Source of the DNA: Flavobacteriaceae bacterium UBA980
GTDB taxonomy: Bacteria; Bacteroidota; Bacteroidia; Flavobacteriales; Flavobacteriaceae
DNA length: 43,844 nucleotides
NCBI GenBank assembly: GCA_002292265.1
Contig: DBBQ01000028.1
Coordinates: 1-43,844 of the forward strand
Direction: 5' to 3'
Shown here: positions 21,218 to 30,150 of the stretch, one piece after another
Position numbering within the stretch: position 1 is the first letter of the stretch
How the letters are laid out: each line of letters begins with the position of its first letter
The notes under the pieces: model-generated
Told to the model about the DNA's origin: nothing
Database searches by the model: none
Seen by the model: the letters and a program-made list of their open reading frames with translations, nothing else
Position numbers and translations under genes: made by a program

Positions 21218-21896
21218 TAAAATCTGTGTCAAGTTTGATATAATCTAAAAATTCGCGTTTCTTCTCTTCCGTTTGAAACACACCTCCAAATTCACTAGTC
21301 ACGGTACTACTAGAAACATCACTAATACCGCGTGAATTTACACACAAATGTTTTGCGTCTATCACGCAGGCTACGTCGGGCGTACCGAGTACTTTTTGTA
21401 ACTCTTGAACAATTTGTAGGGTAAGGCGCTCTTGGACTTGAGGTCGTTTAGCGTAGTATTCTACGATACGGTTCATTTTTGAAAGCCCTACTACTGATCC
21501 GTTTGAAACATAAGCCACGTGTGCTTTCCCTACGATAGGAAGCAAATGGTGTTCACAGGTAGAGTAGAGGGTAATATTTTTTTCTACCAGCATTTCTCCG
21601 TATTTGTAGGAGTTTTTAAAGGTAGAAGCTTTTGGTTTTCTTTCTGGATGAAGCCCTCTGAAAGTTTCTGTCACAAACATTTTTGCCACGCGTAGGGGGG
21701 TCCCTTTCAAACTGTCATCGTTAAGATCCATTCCTAGCGTTTCAAGGATGGCTTTAATATGTTCTTGAATAATGAGGATTTTTTCATCATCATTTTGTAC
21801 AAAAGCATCTGCTCGTAACGGGGTTTGAGCGGTAGAAGAAAAATGGTCTTCTCCTGTGTCAGCACTGTTATCTGGGATAAGTTTCTCTATTTTCAT
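21210..21896 (-). CDS. folE: GTP cyclohydrolase I
   Basis: A 228-residue enzyme making 7,8-dihydroneopterin triphosphate from GTP, the first step of folate and pterin synthesis. The catalytic zinc ligands sit in [10 protein letters not shown] and in [11 protein letters not shown], and the [21 protein letters not shown] block is diagnostic. The start is the ATG at 21896 ([10 protein letters not shown]); an upstream TTG is less likely. The N-terminal 50 residues are acidic and variable, as usual. It is the first gene of the run and has its own -7 element. The later folate gene folP is also in this window. Confidence 0.96.
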   Translation of the reverse strand: MKIEKLIPDNSADTGEDHFSSTAQTPLRADAFVQNDDEKILIIQEHIKAILETLGMDLNDDSLKGTPLRVAKMFVTETFRGLHPERKPKASTFKNSYKYGEMLVEKNITLYSTCEHHLLPIVGKAHVAYVSNGSVVGLSKMNRIVEYYAKRPQVQERLTLQIVQELQKVLGTPDVACVIDAKHLCVNSRGISDVSSSTVTSEFGGVFQTEEKKREFLDYIKLDTDFNE

Positions 21897-21915
21897 AAGC
21901 TTCAAAAGATGCCTA

Positions 21916-21923
21916 CAAATATA
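21916..21923 (-). promoter_or_regulatory. folE operon promoter, -7 element TATATTTG
   Basis: On the minus strand TATATTTG lies 19 bases before the folE ATG and fits TAnnTTTG. It is placed to drive folE, cysS, yidD, lgt, the DUF192 gene and the yfiT-like gene, which are separated by 57 bases or less. Confidence 0.5.
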
Positions 21924-21959
21924 CTGATTTTAAAAAGGAATAGAGAAGCCGCTTTACAA

Positions 21960-23471
21960 TCAAAGTTTGAAATTAAAACTGAGGGTAATTTGCGTTAAAT
22001 CTTTGCGAAGGGTGTACGCATCGGTCAGCCCTTCTGAAAAGAAGTTAAGTTGCTTATTTTGCTCAAATTGAACGAAAGACAGATTCAAACTACTTGCTCC
22101 AAAATCAAAGCCTAGACCCAAGGTGAGTGCCTGATCGTTATTTGTCAAACGCTCTTGATTTTTGGTTCTGTAAAAATACCCTGCACGAAGACTGAGGGTT
22201 TTGAGTCGATATTCTCCACCTATTTTTAACGTGTTGACTGGTTCAAAAGTGTTTTTAGCTTCAGTACTTACCGCATCTAAAAAGCTACTTCCACCATTTT
22301 GACTCAACCTGCTGTTGGATAGGTTCTGCGAACTGTATTCAACCGACACAAGTCCACTTTGATTAATTATATAGGCAAAACTAAAACTGGTTTTTGAAGG
22401 AATTCTCAAGCGGTAAGGATCATAGGAATTTGTAATTTCTGGAGCAATTGTCTCTTTGATTTCAAAACCTTCTTCAAATCGATAGGTACTGAGCTCTTGT
22501 TGTGTTTGGTCACGAATATCAATCCATTGGGTGCTGTCATATCCTAAACCAAGACGAATATTATCTAATTTTAAGATTCCTCCAAACTGCAACGAGAATC
22601 CTTCTCCGTAGCTAATGAGAGAATTGTTGAAATTGACATCATACACGAAGGAATCTAAATCGTGATCTCCTTCGAAAAAACGCTGTTCATTACTAAACTC
22701 TAAGCGATGCCGGTTGATATTGACCCCTAGGTGTAGTTTGTTTTGATACAGTCCACTAAAGTTAAAACTGGTTTTTCTATGAAACCCTTGATTTATAAAA
22801 TCTAAATCGTGTCTAAATTGCCTTGAATTGATATTGGAAACGTAGGAGCGTTCACCTGGATCACTACTTAAGGGATCAATGATATAAGATTGGTATCCCA
22901 AAAACGCTTGTTGGGCTCCATATCCAACTTCATCTCCTAGGTAGCGATAAATGTCTGAGACGGTTTCGTCATCATAAAGTTGGATATCCTCAAAAGTAAT
23001 TCCATCCGCATAGTAAAGAAAGTAGTCCTGGATGCCTGAGGTATTTGTACCGCTCACAAACGCATTTTGATCAAAGTTTGCAATTCTGTTGACATTGATG
23101 GCAGCACTTACCCGAGACCAAGGACTTTCTTCGTTGGTGTTGTTAAATACAAATACAGCACCAAATTGATCAAAGTATAAATTTTCGTCCTCTGTGGTCT
23201 GATTGGTTCCAGAAAAGAGTCCTTGATTTTGTCGGGTTTGAAAGTTTACAGAACCTCCCACTTCAGAATTTAAAAATACAGAGGAAGCAGCAGGATTGTC
23301 ATTAATGGCAGATAAATCACCACCCAATGCTCCAAAGGCACCCGCCATGGATGTGTAGCGCGCAGATCCATACAAGCCAGAGCGCGTCAGATAGGAGACG
23401 TCGTTTAGCGTTTGTGCGGCTAAAAATTGAGACATAAAAAGGGCTGTACCCAAGTAAAGTAAGGAACGCAT
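21960..23471 (-). CDS. Outer-membrane protein of the OmpP1/FadL type
   Basis: A 503-residue protein with a signal peptide probably cleaved after FLAA (about residue 19). The early block YTSMAGAFGALGGDLSAINDNPA is the N-terminal hatch-like pattern of FadL/OmpP1 proteins, which often carry N-P-A. The remainder is a series of amphipathic strands ending in T-L-S-F-N-F-K-L, a typical terminal barrel strand. FadL-like barrels import hydrophobic compounds; the ligand here is unknown. It lies 21 bases after the aromatic-rich lipoprotein gene, so the two are probably co-transcribed. Confidence 0.83.
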   Translation of the reverse strand: MRSLLYLGTALFMSQFLAAQTLNDVSYLTRSGLYGSARYTSMAGAFGALGGDLSAINDNPAASSVFLNSEVGGSVNFQTRQNQGLFSGTNQTTEDENLYFDQFGAVFVFNNTNEESPWSRVSAAINVNRIANFDQNAFVSGTNTSGIQDYFLYYADGITFEDIQLYDDETVSDIYRYLGDEVGYGAQQAFLGYQSYIIDPLSSDPGERSYVSNINSRQFRHDLDFINQGFHRKTSFNFSGLYQNKLHLGVNINRHRLEFSNEQRFFEGDHDLDSFVYDVNFNNSLISYGEGFSLQFGGILKLDNIRLGLGYDSTQWIDIRDQTQQELSTYRFEEGFEIKETIAPEITNSYDPYRLRIPSKTSFSFAYIINQSGLVSVEYSSQNLSNSRLSQNGGSSFLDAVSTEAKNTFEPVNTLKIGGEYRLKTLSLRAGYFYRTKNQERLTNNDQALTLGLGFDFGASSLNLSFVQFEQNKQLNFFSEGLTDAYTLRKDLTQITLSFNFKL

Positions 23472-23492
23472 TTATCCGATTTTTAAAGGTTA

Positions 23493-24881
23493 TTAATTTC
23501 TACGACCACTACTTCTGGAAGAAGAGCTACCCCTACTTGAGGACCGACTACTATCAGAGCTGTAGGAAGAGCGACTACTGCTCGAACTGCTAGGACGCGA
23601 GTAAGATCTAGTGTTACTAGAGGAATTATTCGACCGTGTGTAATTGGATCTTGATCTTTGCGTACTGTTGTAGTTTGAATTATTCTTTTTTAGATTTCTA
23701 TTATTGGGTTGTTGCACCCGATTTGAAGTCCGGTTGTAGGATCTGTTAGGAGCCACCTGTAACGTTCGAACAGAACTACGGCGCTGCACCTGTGCAGTAG
23801 ATCTGTTGGGATTCCGTTCTGTAAGTCGATACTGCGTTTGAACTCTTGCAGAACTGCGGGTCACTCCCGAACTGCCTTTGGTGATGTTTGTATTTCCCTG
23901 AGTTTGCCCCAAGCTTCTGCTTCTTGAAACCACATTGCCCACAGGGCGAACACTTCTTGACTGGCTTGAAGACCCTGCTGAAGTAATTCCTAGGCGGTTT
24001 CTATCGAAGCCTACAAGTGTGCTCCTACCAACAGTACGTGTCCCTCTGCCTACGTTGAGTCTGTTGAGGGTCGTTTGAATTTCGTTTGCTTTCGAATTGG
24101 CTGTTCTACTATTACGACGTGATCGGGAAGAGTCGCTGTTGTATGTTTTTTCACCTCGCCCTGATTTGATTCGCGCTACAGTAGAGCGATAATCGCGATT
24201 ATTTCTTCTGTTAAAATCATTTCCGTAATAATCACCGAAGCGATTCCAGCGGTTAAAACGATTCCCCCAACGGTTTCCATACCCAAATCCAAATCCATAG
24301 GGATTATAAAATCCGCCATAATAGCTGAAAGGAGAGTAGAACGGATCAAATCCTCCCCAACCAGCAAACCCCCCATAAGGATTCCAAAAAGGACGGTTGA
24401 AAAAAGGATCATAAAATCTTCCATATCCAAAACGATAGGGATTTCCATAATAGTTATTCCAAAAAGGAGAAAAGTTAAAAGCAAATCCAGATAGCCCCCA
24501 CAAGTTGTTGGGACGGTTATTAATTAAAACAATTTCTGTCTGAGCAGTTTGACCACCCCAAGGAATTTGGGAATTCAATTCCTGATTCACTTCCTCTTGA
24601 TACGAACTGTTGTACGAATGGGTATCAGTAAAATAAACTTCGTCAGCTGCAGGTTCTACATATCCTTCTTCTGCAGCACTTTTAAAATATTGAGTGTAAT
24701 AATTATTGTTATCTGTTGTGGCTTGAGGACGTTCTGAACGTAAAACTGTTTGTGAAGCATAAATCCCGTCAGACTCAAAGTAAGACGCCCCTTGAAAACT
24801 TCCACAACTCAGTACTAGCGATGCCAGTAAAAAGCTTAACACTACTCTTTTGATCCTAATATAAAATTGTGTGGTTTTCAT
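23493..24881 (-). CDS. Low-complexity aromatic/Gly/Asn-rich lipoprotein of unknown function
   Basis: A 462-residue protein not assigned to a known functional family. A lipoprotein signal ends ASLVLSC with Cys26. Residues about 27-145 are acidic and polar. About 130-240 is rich in F, Y, W, G, N and P (for example [20 protein letters not shown]) with repeated NPYGG-like turns. The C-terminal 210 residues are Ser/Arg/Asn-rich and basic, ending in a long Ser/Arg run. Such composition suggests a disordered or self-associating surface protein, but that is inference. It is first in a pair with the FadL-like gene and divergent from proS. Confidence 0.75.
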   Translation of the reverse strand: MKTTQFYIRIKRVVLSFLLASLVLSCGSFQGASYFESDGIYASQTVLRSERPQATTDNNNYYTQYFKSAAEEGYVEPAADEVYFTDTHSYNSSYQEEVNQELNSQIPWGGQTAQTEIVLINNRPNNLWGLSGFAFNFSPFWNNYYGNPYRFGYGRFYDPFFNRPFWNPYGGFAGWGGFDPFYSPFSYYGGFYNPYGFGFGYGNRWGNRFNRWNRFGDYYGNDFNRRNNRDYRSTVARIKSGRGEKTYNSDSSRSRRNSRTANSKANEIQTTLNRLNVGRGTRTVGRSTLVGFDRNRLGITSAGSSSQSRSVRPVGNVVSRSRSLGQTQGNTNITKGSSGVTRSSARVQTQYRLTERNPNRSTAQVQRRSSVRTLQVAPNRSYNRTSNRVQQPNNRNLKKNNSNYNSTQRSRSNYTRSNNSSSNTRSYSRPSSSSSSRSSYSSDSSRSSSRGSSSSRSSGRRN

Positions 24882-24914
24882 AAGCGTTGATTTTAGAAAT
24901 AGGCTACAAAAGGT

Positions 24915-24922
24915 TAGCTTTG
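24915..24922 (+). promoter_or_regulatory. proS promoter, -7 element TAGCTTTG
   Basis: TAGCTTTG fits TAnnTTTG on the plus strand, 53 bases before the chosen proS ATG. It lies in the divergent gap with the lipoprotein gene. If it is the promoter, translation must start at 24976 rather than at the upstream ATG at 24871. Confidence 0.4.
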
Positions 24923-24943
24923 CTGTCTATAAATTAATACAAT

Positions 24944-24951
24944 CAAATATA
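24944..24951 (-). promoter_or_regulatory. Promoter -7 element TATATTTG for the aromatic-rich lipoprotein gene
   Basis: On the minus strand TATATTTG fits TAnnTTTG and lies 62 bases before the lipoprotein ATG. A TTTG lies 14 bases further upstream, closer than usual, so the -33 half is doubtful. Confidence 0.4.
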
Positions 24952-24975
24952 GGCAAAATCTGTGCCAAAGTTTTT

Positions 24976-26454
24976 ATGGCGAATAAATTAACCTCTCGAG
25001 ATCAAGATTATTCTAAGTGGTACAACGAAATAGTAGTTCAGGCAGATCTCGCTGAAAATTCTGCTGTTCGTGGATGTATGGTCATCAAGCCCTACGGCTA
25101 TGCCATTTGGGAAAAAATGCAAGCTGAACTGGATAAAATGTTCAAAGCAACGGGGCACGAAAATGCCTACTTCCCTTTGTTTGTTCCCAAGAGTTTGTTC
25201 GAGGCTGAAGAAAAAAATGCGGAAGGTTTTGCAAAAGAATGTGCTGTAGTAACGCACTATCGATTGAAAAATGATGAAGAGAACCCGGGTAAGCTCAAAG
25301 TAGATCCTTCCGCCAAATTGGAAGAAGAACTCATAGTAAGACCCACTAGTGAGGCTGTGATTTGGAATACCTACAAAACCTGGATTCAGTCCTATCGCGA
25401 TCTCCCTATTCTGATTAACCAATGGGCTAATGTGGTTCGTTGGGAAATGCGTACGCGTCTATTCCTAAGAACCGCTGAGTTTTTATGGCAAGAAGGACAC
25501 ACAGCGCACGCAACAAAACAAGAAGCCCTAGAGGAAGCAAAATTGATGAATCAAGTATATGCTGATTTTGTAGAAAACTTTATGGCTATACCAGTTATAC
25601 AAGGAACAAAGACCGCTAGCGAGCGTTTTGCTGGTGCAGAAGAGACCTATTGTATCGAAGCATTGATGCAAGATGGCAAGGCACTTCAAGCGGGAACCTC
25701 CCACTTTTTGGGACAAAATTTCGCTAAAGCCTTTGATGTAAAATTCGCCACAGACCAAGGAAGTCTTGATTATGTTTGGGCAACCTCTTGGGGTGTATCC
25801 ACTCGATTGATCGGCGCGTTGATTATGACTCATAGCGACGACAACGGTTTGGTATTACCATCCAATTTAGCTCCTTATCAAGTGGTCATTGTTCCCATTT
25901 ACAAAGGGGAAGAACAGCAAAAAGAAATTGCTCAAGTGGCAGAAAAGATCAAGGCCAGCTTGGAAGAAAAAAACATCCGAGTGAAATTTGACAACCGTGA
26001 TAAGTTTAAACCTGGTTTTAAGTTCAACGAATACGAGTTGAAAGGAGTTCCACTTCGTATCGCAATTGGACCCAAGGATTTAGAAAAGAATAGTGTTGAA
26101 ATTGCAAGACGGGACACTTTATCCAAGAATATTGTTTCTCAAGAAGAAGTTCTCAATTATGTTGAAAATCAACTTGAAGAGATGCAACACGCCTTGTTTG
26201 ACAAAGCGAAGCGTTTCCGTGAGGAAAACATTATCGAAGTAGAGACCTTTGACGATTTTAAAAAAGCGATTAAAGAAAAGGGAGGCTTTGTTTCTGCTCA
26301 TTGGGATGGAACTGACGCGACTGAAGAAGCAATCAAAAAAGCCACAAAGGCGACCATCCGCTGCATTCCTTTGGATGCCAAAAAAGAATCCGGAAAGTGT
26401 GTGTTTTCTGGGAAACCTTCTACGATGCGTGTGCTTTTTGCAAAGGCGTATTAA
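24976..26454 (+). CDS. proS: Prolyl-tRNA synthetase (archaeal/eukaryotic-like type)
   Basis: A 492-residue class II synthetase charging tRNA-Pro. Motif 2 is [26 protein letters not shown] and the fold ends with an anticodon domain and a short C-terminal zinc-type domain, as in the shorter ProRS type lacking the INS editing domain. I chose the ATG at 24976 ([15 protein letters not shown]), because the conserved sequence begins there; the reading frame stays open 35 codons upstream to 24871, but that stretch is unlike the family and crosses the divergent promoter region. It converges on a degraded minus-strand gene with a small overlap of reading frames. Confidence 0.96.
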   Translation: MANKLTSRDQDYSKWYNEIVVQADLAENSAVRGCMVIKPYGYAIWEKMQAELDKMFKATGHENAYFPLFVPKSLFEAEEKNAEGFAKECAVVTHYRLKNDEENPGKLKVDPSAKLEEELIVRPTSEAVIWNTYKTWIQSYRDLPILINQWANVVRWEMRTRLFLRTAEFLWQEGHTAHATKQEALEEAKLMNQVYADFVENFMAIPVIQGTKTASERFAGAEETYCIEALMQDGKALQAGTSHFLGQNFAKAFDVKFATDQGSLDYVWATSWGVSTRLIGALIMTHSDDNGLVLPSNLAPYQVVIVPIYKGEEQQKEIAQVAEKIKASLEEKNIRVKFDNRDKFKPGFKFNEYELKGVPLRIAIGPKDLEKNSVEIARRDTLSKNIVSQEEVLNYVENQLEEMQHALFDKAKRFREENIIEVETFDDFKKAIKEKGGFVSAHWDGTDATEEAIKKATKATIRCIPLDAKKESGKCVFSGKPSTMRVLFAKAY

Positions 26455-27069
26455 CGCAACTCTATTTTTTCTATTTCAATCTTTTCTTCAATAAGGTCGA
26501 TGTACTGAATCTGATAAACGCTGTCTTTTAGGGTAAAGTTTGTGATGCTCACCGTTTGTATGTCTTTATTTTTTTCTAAATAATTCAAACTATTTAGAGG
26601 TTGAGCTACTTTTCGATGGAATTCTAGGGTATGATTTAGATTTTTAATTTCAAAAATAGTTTGCTGAAACAGTTTTTGAAACACTTTATTTTCTTTGGTT
26701 TGGTAAAGGCTGGTGGAGCACCACAAATAGGGGAGGGTAGGGTTCAGATTCTCTTTTTTTAAATTGAATCCCGTCCCAGTATAAGCTAGTAATTTCTATT
26801 CTTGAATCTGAATAGTGAAGGGTGATCAGTAAAAAGGGTGCATAAAACGCGAGTGCTTTTTGTTGTAAATCAAAACTTTGCATAGACACGTATTCAAGGG
26901 GAAGCTGTCCTCTACTTTGTCTGCGCGTGTGATCTGGGAATTCGCCTTTGGCATTGAGCAAGCAGCTTACTTTTTTTCTTTGGGATGGGCAACAAACCAC
27001 GTTCTCGATTTTAATGCTAAATAGAAATAATAGAAATAAGCGGGCAAGTAAAATACCCAAAAGGGCCAA
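26451..27069 (-). pseudogene. Hypothetical exported protein, split by a frameshift in an A7 run
   Basis: Two minus-strand frames, 27069-26686 and 26726-26451, overlap and read as one protein if a single A is removed from the run of seven A near 26756-26762. The restored junction reads I-Q-F-K-K-E-N-L-N-P-T-L-P-Y-L-W-C-S and continues without a stop to IEKIELR. The first frame has no ATG: it opens directly after a TGA and its first candidate start is TTG. It begins with a hydrophobic stretch (ALLGILLARLFLLFLF) and then C-C-P-S-Q and RRQSRGQLPLEY. No family is recognised. It may be a decayed gene, or an intact one with an indel error. Confidence 0.5.
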
Positions 27070-27110
27070 AATTCATAGTGAAACAAGCGGATCCATGTCG
27101 TATTTCTCAT
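26967..27110 (-). pseudogene. 47-residue membrane fragment resembling the N-terminus of a Bacteroidota ATP-grasp protein
   Basis: A short frame from an ATG one base after the DoxX-like stop to a TAA. It is aromatic and membrane-like (RLFHYEFWPFWVFYLPAYFY, then LALKSRTWF). The pattern 'YE-W-P-W/F-x-FYLP...YLALK-R' recalls the start of ATP-grasp (D-Ala-D-Ala-ligase-like) proteins in Bacteroidota, as I remember the family; no ATP-grasp domain follows in any frame. It ends within another A7 run (KEKK then TAA). It could also be a genuine small membrane protein. Confidence 0.4.
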
Positions 27111-27111
27111 T

Positions 27112-27534
27112 TCATTTTTTTAAAACTTCTTTGTTGATTAACTCTTTTAAGCTATAGTTTTTTTCTTTGGAGTAGAGGAAAAGGTGAACCACAATAAAAA
27201 CAAGAGAAAGTACCGCCATAAAAAACAGTTGCCCGTTATCTGAGTTTCCGCCCCACTGAACCACTATTCCCTCAGGGGTAAACAGATGAGTGCCTATGGC
27301 GCCACTAAAGAAGCCCAAACTTGCAAAAGAAGCCAGTACCTGAGTTTTGGGAATAAGGAGCGTCAGGGCCATGAAAAGCTCTACACAGCCCAATCCGATT
27401 CGGCCCCAAGGCTCCACACCCAGTGTACTAAAAACATGAACCGCTTCTGCATGTCCACCGAATTTGAAATACAAGCTTTTCAAAAGGATGACAGCCACTA
27501 CAAGTCGTAAAAAGAATGAAAGTTTATTGAGCAT
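27112..27534 (-). CDS. DoxX-like membrane protein
   Basis: A 140-residue protein with four hydrophobic helices (about 5-20, 47-62, 65-85 and 103-124), the layout of the DoxX/MauE-like family. Characteristic positions include the early RLVVAVILLKSLYFKF helix, E-L-F-M-A-L-T-L-L-I-P, and a Gly-rich turn before the last helix. Members act with redox or thiol systems or have no known role. It lies 17 bases after the interrupted YHS gene and one base before the next fragment, so it is the only apparently intact gene of this group. Confidence 0.82.
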   Translation of the reverse strand: MLNKLSFFLRLVVAVILLKSLYFKFGGHAEAVHVFSTLGVEPWGRIGLGCVELFMALTLLIPKTQVLASFASLGFFSGAIGTHLFTPEGIVVQWGGNSDNGQLFFMAVLSLVFIVVHLFLYSKEKNYSLKELINKEVLKK

Positions 27535-27551
27535 GGAAAGGGATTTAAGTG

Positions 27552-28019
27552 TTAGTAACTCTTAGTGAGGTTGGTCCAATTCTGGTCCGCTTTGGACTTG
27601 AGTTTTTTATTGTTTTTGATCCACTTCTTTCGGGTATCGGTAAAGGAAGTTTTATAAAAAAGATAGAGTTTCCCCTCTTCCAGGGTATAGGCCTCGGGAT
27701 TTATGGATACTTTGTCGCCGTTTCTTCCCATTGCGTAGGCGCACCAACCCCCGTATTGTGGGAGGTACTTTTCAGGATTGGATTTGAAAGCCTTTTGGTT
27801 GGCTTCTTTTTTAAACAGATAAACCGCTTTGTTGTAGAGTACTTTGAACTGAGGACTGCCTTCAGCGACTTCATTTTGCTAGTAGGAAACTAGGTCATAG
27901 CCTGAAACGGCTAGGTTTTCATCAGTTAGATTTTGTTGCGCAGTTAGAGATAAGAACGTTCCGCAGAGACAAACAATAAGTAGAAGAAGGTTGGGAGGGT
28001 AAAAAAGGTTTTTTTTCAT
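27552..28019 (-). pseudogene. YHS-domain exported protein interrupted by an in-frame TAG
   Basis: The minus-strand frame from the ATG at 28019 to the TAA at 27552 spans 156 codons, with one internal stop, TAG at 27881-27879 (codon 47). Before it: a signal peptide (LLLLIVCLCGTFLSLTAQ) and AVSGYDLVSY. After it: a clear YHS domain with FKKEANQKAFKSNPEKYLPQYGGWCAYAMG and a late GKLYLFY. Both halves are in the same frame and together match the normal length of secreted YHS proteins, so a single base change explains the break. YHS domains are metal-binding or of unknown role. No in-frame restart ATG lies close after the stop. Confidence 0.8.
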
Positions 28020-28046
28020 GGGTTTTGATTTGAATATTGGGCACTC

Positions 28047-28054
28047 CAAATGTA
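28047..28054 (-). promoter_or_regulatory. Promoter -7 element TACATTTG for the YHS/DoxX group
   Basis: On the minus strand TACATTTG fits TAnnTTTG and lies 27 bases before the YHS start codon. It appears unmutated although the first gene is broken; no well-spaced TTG is visible. Confidence 0.45.
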
Positions 28055-28136
28055 TTTAAATTATCAATCACGAGGTGTTAATGGAAACCAAAAAAAAAAT
28101 TACTTCTTAGACGAGGCTTTTTGTTTTGTTTAGTGC

Positions 28137-28167
28137 TTGTATAATAATAATATTCCGTGTACATTTG
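28137..28167 (+). promoter_or_regulatory. tRNA-Glu/rpsT promoter (TTG - 20 bases - TACATTTG)
   Basis: TTG at 28137-28139 and TACATTTG at 28160-28167 have 20 bases between them, and the tRNA begins 15 bases downstream. This is one of the best promoter matches in the window and the only visible one for both the tRNA and rpsT. Confidence 0.7.
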
Positions 28168-28181
28168 CGCACGAAAAATAT

Positions 28182-28253
28182 GGCCCGTTCGTCTATCGGT
28201 TAGGACGCCAGGTTTTCATCCTGGAAAGAGGGGTTCGACTCCCCTACGGGCTA
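28182..28253 (+). tRNA. tRNA-Glu (anticodon TTC)
   Basis: A complete 72-base cloverleaf: acceptor GGCCCGT/ACGGGCT with one G-U pair, anticodon stem CCAGG/CCTGG around the loop TTTTCAT (anticodon TTC), T arm AGGGG-TTCGACT-CCCCT, discriminator A. No CCA is encoded. It lies 17 bases before rpsT. Confidence 0.95.
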
Positions 28254-28270
28254 CTATATAAATTGTAATT

Positions 28271-28522
28271 ATGGCAAATCATAAATCGGCATTAAAACGC
28301 ATTCGTTCCAACAACAAAAAACGGTTGTTAAACCGTTTTCAACACAAAACGGCGCGGAATGCAATCAAAAAATTAAGAGAAACCACTACAAAAAAGGAGG
28401 CAAATAAATTGTTTCCTAAAGTTGCTTCTTTGATTGATAAACTCGCAAAAAAGAATATCATCCACGCCAACAAAGCGGGTAACTTAAAGTCTAAGCTGGC
28501 AAAACACGTCGCTTCCCTTTAA
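28271..28522 (+). CDS. rpsT: 30S ribosomal protein S20
   Basis: An 83-residue, very basic helical protein of the small ribosomal subunit that binds 16S rRNA. The start MANHKSALKRIRSNNKK and the late IHANKAGNLKSKLAKHV are typical S20 sequence. It begins 17 bases after the tRNA-Glu gene without its own promoter element, so tRNA and mRNA are probably made together and separated by tRNA processing. A strong terminator follows. Confidence 0.97.
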   Translation: MANHKSALKRIRSNNKKRLLNRFQHKTARNAIKKLRETTTKKEANKLFPKVASLIDKLAKKNIIHANKAGNLKSKLAKHVASL

Positions 28523-28541
28523 GAATTTTTTAAGATTATAT

Positions 28542-28574
28542 AAAAAAAAGGCTCCACATGTGGAGCCTTTTTTT
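28542..28574. terminator. Bidirectional terminator between rpsT and rho
   Basis: The perfect palindrome GGCTCCACATGTGGAGCC (28550-28567) has an A-run on its left and a T-run on its right. It can end both the rpsT transcript and the converging rho transcript. Confidence 0.92.
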
Positions 28575-28593
28575 GTGCCTTATAACGAATCAA

Positions 28594-30150
28594 CTAGGAA
28601 TTCATTGAAATCAAGAACTCTTCGTTGTTTTGTGTTCGGGTAAAGCGGTCGTTGATAAATTCCATAGCCTCTACGGGGTTCATATCGGCGAGGTATTTTC
28701 TCATGATCCACATCCGTTTGATTGTGTTTTCATCCAGCAAGAGATCGTCTCTACGGGTACTGGAAGAAACCAGGTCAATGGCTGGGAAGATTCTACGGTT
28801 GGCAATACGGCGATCCAATTGGAGTTCCATATTTCCTGTTCCTTTAAATTCTTCAAAGATCACTTCGTCCATTTTGGAACCTGTTTCGGTAAGTGCCGTT
28901 GCGATAATGGATAAGGAACCTCCGTTTTCAATATTTCTAGCCGCACCAAAGAAACGTTTTGGCTTGTGTAAAGCATTGGCGTCCACACCACCACTTAAGA
29001 TTTTTCCTGAAGCAGGTTGTACTGTGTTGTAAGCTCTTGCCAAACGGGTGATGGAGTCCAGCAAGATGACTACATCATGTCCACATTCTACGAGACGTTT
29101 TGCTTTTTCCAGTACAATATTGGCCACTTTTACGTGTCGTTCTGCAGGTTCGTCAAAGGTAGAAGCCACAACTTCACCGTCTACATTCCGTTGCATATCG
29201 GTCACCTCTTCCGGGCGTTCGTCAATGAGTAAAATCAATTGATACACTTCGGGATGGTTTGCTGCTATGGCATTGGCAATGTCTTTGAGCAACATCGTTT
29301 TTCCCGTTTTGGGTTGGGAAACGATCATACCCCGCTGTCCTTTCCCAATGGGGCAGAACAAGTCCATTATTCGTGAAGAAATGGTATTTTGCTTTTCGGC
29401 AAGGTTAAATTTTTCTTGTGGGAATAGGGGAGTGAGGTGTTCAAAAGAAACGCGATCGCGAACCACTTTGGGATCTAGCCCATTGATTTTATCTACTTTG
29501 ATAAGCGGAAAATATTTTTCTCCTTCTTTTGGAGGACGCACCGAACCTAAGACGGTATCTCCTGTTTTAAGTCCAAACAAACGCACTTGAGATTGGGAGA
29601 CATAAACGTCATCTGGAGAAGAGAGGTAGTTGTAGTCCGAAGAACGAAGAAAGCCATAGCCTTCTTGCATCATTTCCAACACTCCTTCTGTTTCTACAAT
29701 CCCGTCAAATTCAAAGTCGGGTTGGCGGTAGCGGCTTTTGTTGTCCCGGTTATGATAATCATTTCCTTTACCATTATTGCTGCCGTTGTTGTGTTTGTTT
29801 TTGTGGTTCGGGTTTCCGTTTTTTCTGTGCGGGTTATTGTTCCCTTGGTGTTCCCTTTTCTGATTTTGGTCTCCCGTGTCTTCCGCTTTCTTTTTGGGCT
29901 TTGATTTTTGAACGGGAAGGACCTTTAAGGCAATCTTTTTTTCGGGCGCTGGTTTCGGATCGCTTTTCGGTTTATTTTGAGTTGTCGCATTTTCGGTCGC
30001 TCCCTCGTCGGGTTTTGACGCGATAAAATCTACGATTTGATAAATCAGGTCCAATTTTTTTAGACCTGCAATGCGTTTAACACCAATTTTTTTGGCGATT
30101 TGTTGTAATTCGGGAAGTTTCTTTGTTTTAAGAGTAGCTATTTCGTACAT
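28594..30150 (-). CDS. rho: Transcription termination factor Rho
   Basis: A 518-residue RNA-dependent helicase that ends transcription. Residues 1-45 are the Rho N-terminal helical domain. About 50-145 is a low-complexity insertion rich in Asn, Lys, His, Gly and Pro (for example [16 protein letters not shown]). Next comes the cold-shock-like RNA-binding domain ([17 protein letters not shown]), then the ATPase with the Walker A loop SQPKTGKT, Walker [17 protein letters not shown], and the [10 protein letters not shown]-loop region. The insertion accounts for the roughly 100 residues beyond E. coli Rho and is common in Bacteroidota, where it may aid RNA binding or condensation. Confidence 0.96.
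   Translation of the reverse strand: MYEIATLKTKKLPELQQIAKKIGVKRIAGLKKLDLIYQIVDFIASKPDEGATENATTQNKPKSDPKPAPEKKIALKVLPVQKSKPKKKAEDTGDQNQKREHQGNNNPHRKNGNPNHKNKHNNGSNNGKGNDYHNRDNKSRYRQPDFEFDGIVETEGVLEMMQEGYGFLRSSDYNYLSSPDDVYVSQSQVRLFGLKTGDTVLGSVRPPKEGEKYFPLIKVDKINGLDPKVVRDRVSFEHLTPLFPQEKFNLAEKQNTISSRIMDLFCPIGKGQRGMIVSQPKTGKTMLLKDIANAIAANHPEVYQLILLIDERPEEVTDMQRNVDGEVVASTFDEPAERHVKVANIVLEKAKRLVECGHDVVILLDSITRLARAYNTVQPASGKILSGGVDANALHKPKRFFGAARNIENGGSLSIIATALTETGSKMDEVIFEEFKGTGNMELQLDRRIANRRIFPAIDLVSSSTRRDDLLLDENTIKRMWIMRKYLADMNPVEAMEFINDRFTRTQNNEEFLISMNS

Noticed and set aside
23493..24200. Ser/Arg-rich end of the lipoprotein gene as a DNA repeat or CRISPR-like array
   Set aside because: The repetition is in amino-acid composition only; there are no regularly spaced identical DNA repeats.
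24871..24975. 35-codon N-terminal extension of proS
   Set aside because: It is unlike the ProRS family, crosses the divergent promoter region, and the conserved start [10 protein letters not shown] begins at 24976.
27879..27881. TAG in the YHS gene as a recoded (read-through) codon
   Set aside because: TAG is used as an ordinary stop by several genes in the window, and no recoding element is visible.
27549..27893. 114-codon plus-strand frame opposite the YHS gene
   Set aside because: The minus strand has a recognisable YHS domain across the same bases; the plus frame is its antisense shadow.
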